This document shows positions 60,211 through 64,000 of a stretch of 64,000 nucleotides of DNA, piece by piece. This DNA comes from Paenibacillus sp. FSL R10-2734 (lineage in GTDB: Bacteria > Bacillota > Bacilli > Paenibacillales > Paenibacillaceae). The position numbers were made by a program, and so were the translations under genes. Every line of letters starts with the position of its first letter. Position 1 is the stretch's first letter. The stretch lies in NCBI RefSeq assembly GCF_037963865.1, contig NZ_CP150170.1, forward strand, positions 4,836,001 to 4,900,000, given 5' to 3'. Under the pieces are notes generated by a model. That model searched no databases. It saw only the letters and a program-made list of their open reading frames with translations, and was not told where the DNA came from.

Positions 60211-62082
60211 CTAGCGAAACAAGGGGGACAATTTACGACCTGATTTCTCCCATACATACTCCATCAGCTGTGCACTCATGTCATAGAACATGAACGGTGT
60301 CATCAGATAGATCCCATTGAAATGGGCTGTAGCAACATCTAGCAGTTCCTTCGCAATGGCGACACCTTCAGCTCTACCTGCTTCACCTTCAAGTCCCTTC
60401 ATACGGTTCCGGACTTCATCGGTAAGCTGGATGCCTGGAACCTCATTATGCAGGAACTCTGCATTACGTCCGCTAGCTAATGGCATTACACCAATAAACA
60501 CGGGAATTTCCAAATGTGCTGTAGCCTCAGCGATCTTCACGATAAGTTCCTGATCATAGACAGGCTGGGTCATAATATAATCAGCACCAGAGGCAATTTT
60601 CTTCTCCAGTCTCTGAACTGCCTTATCTAGATGTTTAACATTCGGGTTAAAAGCAGCACCGATTACAAAATTCGCTTTCTGTTTCAAAGGTTTACCTGAG
60701 AAGGAAATGCCATCATTCAACTGCTTAATCATTCGAATAATCTCAAAAGAGGTTAAATCGTAAACCGAACTAGAGCCAGGAAGATCCCCGAATTTCGCTG
60801 GATCTCCAGTCACCGCGAGCACATGATCAATTCCAAGCGCATCAAAACCCATCAAATGCGATTGGGTACCGATCAAATTACGGTCTCGACAAGCAATATG
60901 CACCAGCGGACGAAGTCCAGTTTTAGCGTGTACCAAATGACCTAAAGCCATATTGCTCATCCGTGTAACGGCTAGTGAGTTATCAGCGAGTGTCAGTGCA
61001 TCCGCGCCTGCTCTTCTCAGCGCTTCTGCACCCTGCATAAACTTGGCGATATCCAGATCACGAGGAGGATCAAGCTCAACGATAACCGTATGACGTTCCT
61101 TTACAAGATCGACCAAGTTCGGCTCACGGCCATCGCTTCCTTCATCTTCGCCAAAATGCTCTTGCAGCGATACACGCTCCACTGTCAGAAGCGACGGCTC
61201 TGGAATTGGCTGTGGCACGTAATCTTTCAATGCGGCAGAAATTTCTGCAATATGCTGCGGAGTGGTACCACAGCAGCCCCCGATAATTCTGCAACCCATT
61301 TCTGCAAAAGTCACTGCCATCTGTCCGAAATATTCCGGTGAAGCCCCATACCGATATTCCCCGTCTACATAATCCGCTACACCTGCATTCGGATAGACCG
61401 AGGTTGGTAGTATTAGATTACCCTGTACAGCTTTTAGTGCTCTCTTAATTCCATTTGGACCAGTATTACAGTTAAAGCCGATGATATCTGCTCCGTCACC
61501 TTCTAAAATGCGAAAAGCCTCTGGTAGTGTCAATCCATCTAATGTACGTGCAGATTCATCCATAGCAAATTGGCAAATGACTGGGAGAGTACTATGTTTA
61601 CGTACTGTTCTTAGCGCAAGATGCAATTCCTCAACATCGTAGAATGTTTCTAGCATAATGCCATCCACTTCTTCTTCTAACAATGCTGTAATCTGCTGTG
61701 TAAAATACTTCTTCAACTCTGCTCCAGAGAGATTTGCACGCTTACCGGCACGTATAGAACCCACAGCACCTAATACATATCCATTATCTCCAGCAGCTTT
61801 ACGAGCGATTCTTACTCCGGCGCGGTTAATTTCTTCAACCTTCGACTCCAAACCATATTTGGACAGCCTGTCAAAATTCGCTGAGAAGGTGTTGCTTTCT
61901 AGCAGCACTGCCCCTGCATCGATATAGCTGCGATGAACATCTTCGATAACCCCAGGAGAAGTCAAATTCAATTCTTCGTAGGAAATGCCGACAGGGAAAC
62001 CCTTCTGATATAAATAGGTACCCATCGCTCCGTCTCCGACCAATACTTTGTTTCCCCATGCGGAACGTAAATCCGGCTTCAC
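60211..62082 (-). CDS. yitJ: Bifunctional homocysteine S-methyltransferase / methylenetetrahydrofolate reductase (YitJ)
   Basis: 623 residues. The N-terminal domain has LVGDGAMGTYLYQKGFP, the zinc Cys in IGFNCNTGP and the pair in IIGGCCGTTPQH, as in BHMT/MetH methyltransferases. The C-terminal domain from about residue 350 (VELDPPRDLDIAKFMQGAEAL) is a methylenetetrahydrofolate reductase. It makes methyl groups for methionine. The GTG at 62082 is chosen because GGGGAGG lies eight bases upstream. No SAM riboswitch is upstream, which is unusual for this gene in Bacillota. Confidence 0.92.
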   Translation of the reverse strand: MKPDLRSAWGNKVLVGDGAMGTYLYQKGFPVGISYEELNLTSPGVIEDVHRSYIDAGAVLLESNTFSANFDRLSKYGLESKVEEINRAGVRIARKAAGDNGYVLGAVGSIRAGKRANLSGAELKKYFTQQITALLEEEVDGIMLETFYDVEELHLALRTVRKHSTLPVICQFAMDESARTLDGLTLPEAFRILEGDGADIIGFNCNTGPNGIKRALKAVQGNLILPTSVYPNAGVADYVDGEYRYGASPEYFGQMAVTFAEMGCRIIGGCCGTTPQHIAEISAALKDYVPQPIPEPSLLTVERVSLQEHFGEDEGSDGREPNLVDLVKERHTVIVELDPPRDLDIAKFMQGAEALRRAGADALTLADNSLAVTRMSNMALGHLVHAKTGLRPLVHIACRDRNLIGTQSHLMGFDALGIDHVLAVTGDPAKFGDLPGSSSVYDLTSFEIIRMIKQLNDGISFSGKPLKQKANFVIGAAFNPNVKHLDKAVQRLEKKIASGADYIMTQPVYDQELIVKIAEATAHLEIPVFIGVMPLASGRNAEFLHNEVPGIQLTDEVRNRMKGLEGEAGRAEGVAIAKELLDVATAHFNGIYLMTPFMFYDMSAQLMEYVWEKSGRKLSPLFR

Positions 62083-62247
62083 CGCAAGATCCTCCCCTGA
62101 CACATTAGTTTCATACTAATGTATCATAAATCGGTATGGATGATAAGCTTTCATAAGAAATGCAATCAGACACCCCATCCGGGTATGCATGATCAGGTAT
62201 TAAAAGCTTCATACTAACGATAATATCAGTTAAAGGGAGCACCTCCA

Positions 62248-62505
62248 GTGAAGAAAAAAACAAGAAAATTTCTGATCCGAAAATACGCAGTGATTCTACT
62301 CTTATGTATTCTCTGCCTATTATATCTGTATCTGGGGGATTGGCTGTTTGGCTATGGCCTAGGCAATATTGGCTATATTCTAAATTACTTACTGTATACA
62401 GCCTCCGAGAAAGTCGCCGCCTGTATTTTGTTGCTATGCCTGATTATTCCCGATATCATAGCCTGGAAAACAGGGCATCAACCAGAACGAGGAGGGGAAC
62501 TGTGA
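62248..62505 (+). CDS. Small two-helix membrane protein
   Basis: Not recognised. 85 residues: a basic start (KKKTRKFLIRKY), a hydrophobic helix (AVILLLCILCLLYLYL), a short loop and a second helix (VAACILLLCLIIPDII), ending in a polar tail. The GTG start has AAAGGGAG upstream. Its 3' end overlaps the convergent gerAB gene by 28 bp. The function is unknown; it could modulate the neighbouring germination proteins, but nothing shows that. Confidence 0.55.
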   Translation: MKKKTRKFLIRKYAVILLLCILCLLYLYLGDWLFGYGLGNIGYILNYLLYTASEKVAACILLLCLIIPDIIAWKTGHQPERGGEL

Positions 62506-63578
62506 CTTTTTATCGCTGTAATAATAATTAGGAGCAACGGAATCAACACCATAAAGAAGGGAAATTCCGTATATAGCAGTTTCCCTCCCTCTTCAATATG
62601 TTCTGTGAAGCTCCGTGCGTTCAGCATCGAACTGAACAGGATAATAAGAGCTACCGGATAAACCATTCTTCTGTAAGGTATCTTGAACAATTCTGATATC
62701 CCAATAAGTGCTGCCGCAAAAAAAACAGACAATTTGAAAAAAACACCGATTATTAGCACCATGACAATTAGAATATCCACACGTTGAATAAAGTCGGAGA
62801 TAGATATCTTACTGATCGTAGGCATTAAGGGGAGCGGGGAACGCTTAACAATATCTGTACCAAGCACCGAGATATTCAGAATCATTGTCAGACTTAACAA
62901 TATACCTGATACAAGCATGCCCGCAGCGATAACCCAAGGGCCCTTTTTAACGTTATTTAAATATGGCATTAGCATAGTAAAACAGATCATTTCACCAAAA
63001 GGAAACATGTAGTTTTGATGCAGAACAGAGGAAACAACGGGCTTAATTCCATTTTCCAAAACAGGGAGCAAACGGTTCAGATTAATGGAGCCCGAGAACA
63101 TTAGCATGCTCGAACAAAATAATCCAATGAGTATCACAAGCACTGCAAACACCAACGAAGTTCGGGTCAACACCTCTAATCCTTTATGCAGTACATATGC
63201 ACTTGATAATATCATTAGCATCGAGATAATGAATAACGGCGTTCGGTGCATGGTTGCCATAACCAGCATAGAGCTACCATCTCGCAGATCACGACCAGCC
63301 AAATTAAGAAATAACACGATATACGCTATGGATATCAACGAACCCACATATTTACCAAATAGTTGCCGGATATATGCCGTAAGGGGCAGATTCGGAAACT
63401 TTTTATAAAGATAGGCATATCCCGCAAAAACAATTAAACCTATTAAATTCCCCAGCAATATGGAAATCCAGGCATCCTTATCAGACTCCATTCCAAGATT
63501 CACTACCAGCGCGGTCCCTAGCTCAAACAACACTGTCAGGGTGAAAAATTGCAGTAGTCCTATCTTTATATTACCCAT
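62478..63578 (-). CDS. Spore germination permease (GerAB family)
   Basis: 366 residues with about ten membrane helices. FELGTALVVNLG, TAYIRQLFGKYVGSLISIAYIVLF and FPFGEMICFTMLMPYL are typical of endospore germination permeases. With GerAA and GerAC subunits it forms a germinant receptor in the spore inner membrane. AGGAGG lies six bases before the ATG. It follows the GerAC-type gene by 15 bp, so the operon reads in from beyond the window. Confidence 0.9.
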   Translation of the reverse strand: MGNIKIGLLQFFTLTVLFELGTALVVNLGMESDKDAWISILLGNLIGLIVFAGYAYLYKKFPNLPLTAYIRQLFGKYVGSLISIAYIVLFLNLAGRDLRDGSSMLVMATMHRTPLFIISMLMILSSAYVLHKGLEVLTRTSLVFAVLVILIGLFCSSMLMFSGSINLNRLLPVLENGIKPVVSSVLHQNYMFPFGEMICFTMLMPYLNNVKKGPWVIAAGMLVSGILLSLTMILNISVLGTDIVKRSPLPLMPTISKISISDFIQRVDILIVMVLIIGVFFKLSVFFAAALIGISELFKIPYRRMVYPVALIILFSSMLNARSFTEHIEEGGKLLYTEFPFFMVLIPLLLIIITAIKSHSSPPRSG

Positions 63579-63593
63579 AGCTGCCCTCCTAAA

Positions 63594-64000
63594 TTATCTT
63601 TTCTTTTTGGACTGAAAGGAATCACTCCGCATGTCGGTATGCCGAATAACTACATCCACGTCAAACTTGATCTCACAGGTTGTAAATATGCTATCCCAAT
63701 GATCTTTCACTTGCTTCCAACCACGGGGATTTTCTCGTTCTACAGCTTCACCAAAGCCAAGATAATCGCTTTTTAACGAACGAGCTGCTGAGATAGCAGC
63801 ATGTAACTTATCTTTGATATTCTGTTCAAGAAGTTCCGAAAGATTATTTAAGACCTTGGGATCTGTCAAATCCAAAGGACTAGGCGATTCTTTTAAACCA
63901 GCCTGCTCAGTGATATTTATTGTGATTACCGGATGCTCTGGATCCTTCGCATCAGCATGAATATGTACCTGAGATAAATACACAATGAATGATACATATT
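63594..64000 (-). CDS. Ger(x)C-family spore germination lipoprotein, partial
   Basis: About 135 residues are visible; the frame stays open to the window edge, so the 5' part is missing. NNLSELLEQNIKDKLHAAISAARSLKSDYLGFGEAVERENPRGWKQVKDHW is the typical Ger(x)C C-terminal region. Full-length members are lipoproteins of about 370-400 residues that join the germinant receptor. The internal GTG at 63983 is not a real start. Confidence 0.87.
   Translation of the reverse strand, partial: YVSFIVYLSQVHIHADAKDPEHPVITINITEQAGLKESPSPLDLTDPKVLNNLSELLEQNIKDKLHAAISAARSLKSDYLGFGEAVERENPRGWKQVKDHWDSIFTTCEIKFDVDVVIRHTDMRSDSFQSKKKR

Noticed and set aside
62083..62247. SAM riboswitch upstream of yitJ
   Set aside because: Looked for the conserved S-box elements on the minus strand and did not find them.

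Overview
The window looks like chromosome of a spore-forming Bacillota, most likely Paenibacillus or a close relative. This rests on the gene order rather than on any marker search. The block coaBC-priA-def-fmt-rsmB-rlmN-stp-prkC-rsgA-rpe-spoVM-(rpmB)-fakA, preceded by yicC-remA-gmk-rpoZ, follows Bacillus subtilis order. Sporulation and germination genes are present (spoVM, spoVIF, gerAB, partial gerAC), as are a threonyl T-box leader and strong AGGAGG ribosome sites with many TTG and GTG starts. No tRNA, rRNA, insertion sequence, prophage or CRISPR array was seen.

Layout. 0-20 kb is a mosaic of mostly single-gene units, each ended by a strong intrinsic terminator: acetyltransferase, small transaldolase, MFS exporter, HelD helicase, FUSC-type membrane protein, PAP2 phosphatase, a divergent Hfq, a beta-propeller lactonase, a stand-alone LytTR regulator, a membrane-anchored PrsA-like foldase, a nitroreductase, a lipoprotein phosphoesterase, a stalk-domain lipoprotein, TraX, T-box-thrS and an aldose epimerase. 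20-29 kb holds MgtC, an SDR oxidoreductase and a sugar-uptake system (sensor kinase, AraC-type response regulator, binding protein, two permeases) that carries cre-like sites. 29-32 kb is a three-gene ABC importer of the TrpXYZ/ABC_sub_bind class. 32-38.4 kb has a P60-type lipoprotein, a Ca2+ ATPase, small membrane proteins, a decayed KefB-type antiporter and a YitT protein. 38.4-39.4 kb is a gene-free stretch with two sets of short degenerate palindromic repeats. 39.4-62 kb is the conserved housekeeping block, read almost entirely on the minus strand. 62-64 kb starts a germinant-receptor locus that runs off the window.

Working together: the kinase/regulator pair probably induces the adjacent sugar importer under CcpA-type control. 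DegV and the Dak2-domain protein next to it match the FakB/FakA fatty-acid kinase pair. Stp and PrkC are coupled by a TGATG overlap. Def, Fmt, RsmB, RlmN, RsgA and L28 serve translation; CoaBC, PriA, RecG, Gmk and omega serve cofactor, DNA, nucleotide and RNA metabolism.

The least explained items are: a small gene whose Shine-Dalgarno lies inside the 3' arm of a terminator-like hairpin (11.96-12.01 kb); an Hfq-like protein with an altered Sm2 motif; a palindrome abutting the transaldolase promoter; the KefB pseudogene; and the two repeat sets at 38.7-39.1 kb. All functions are inferred from sequence reading alone; no database search was run.
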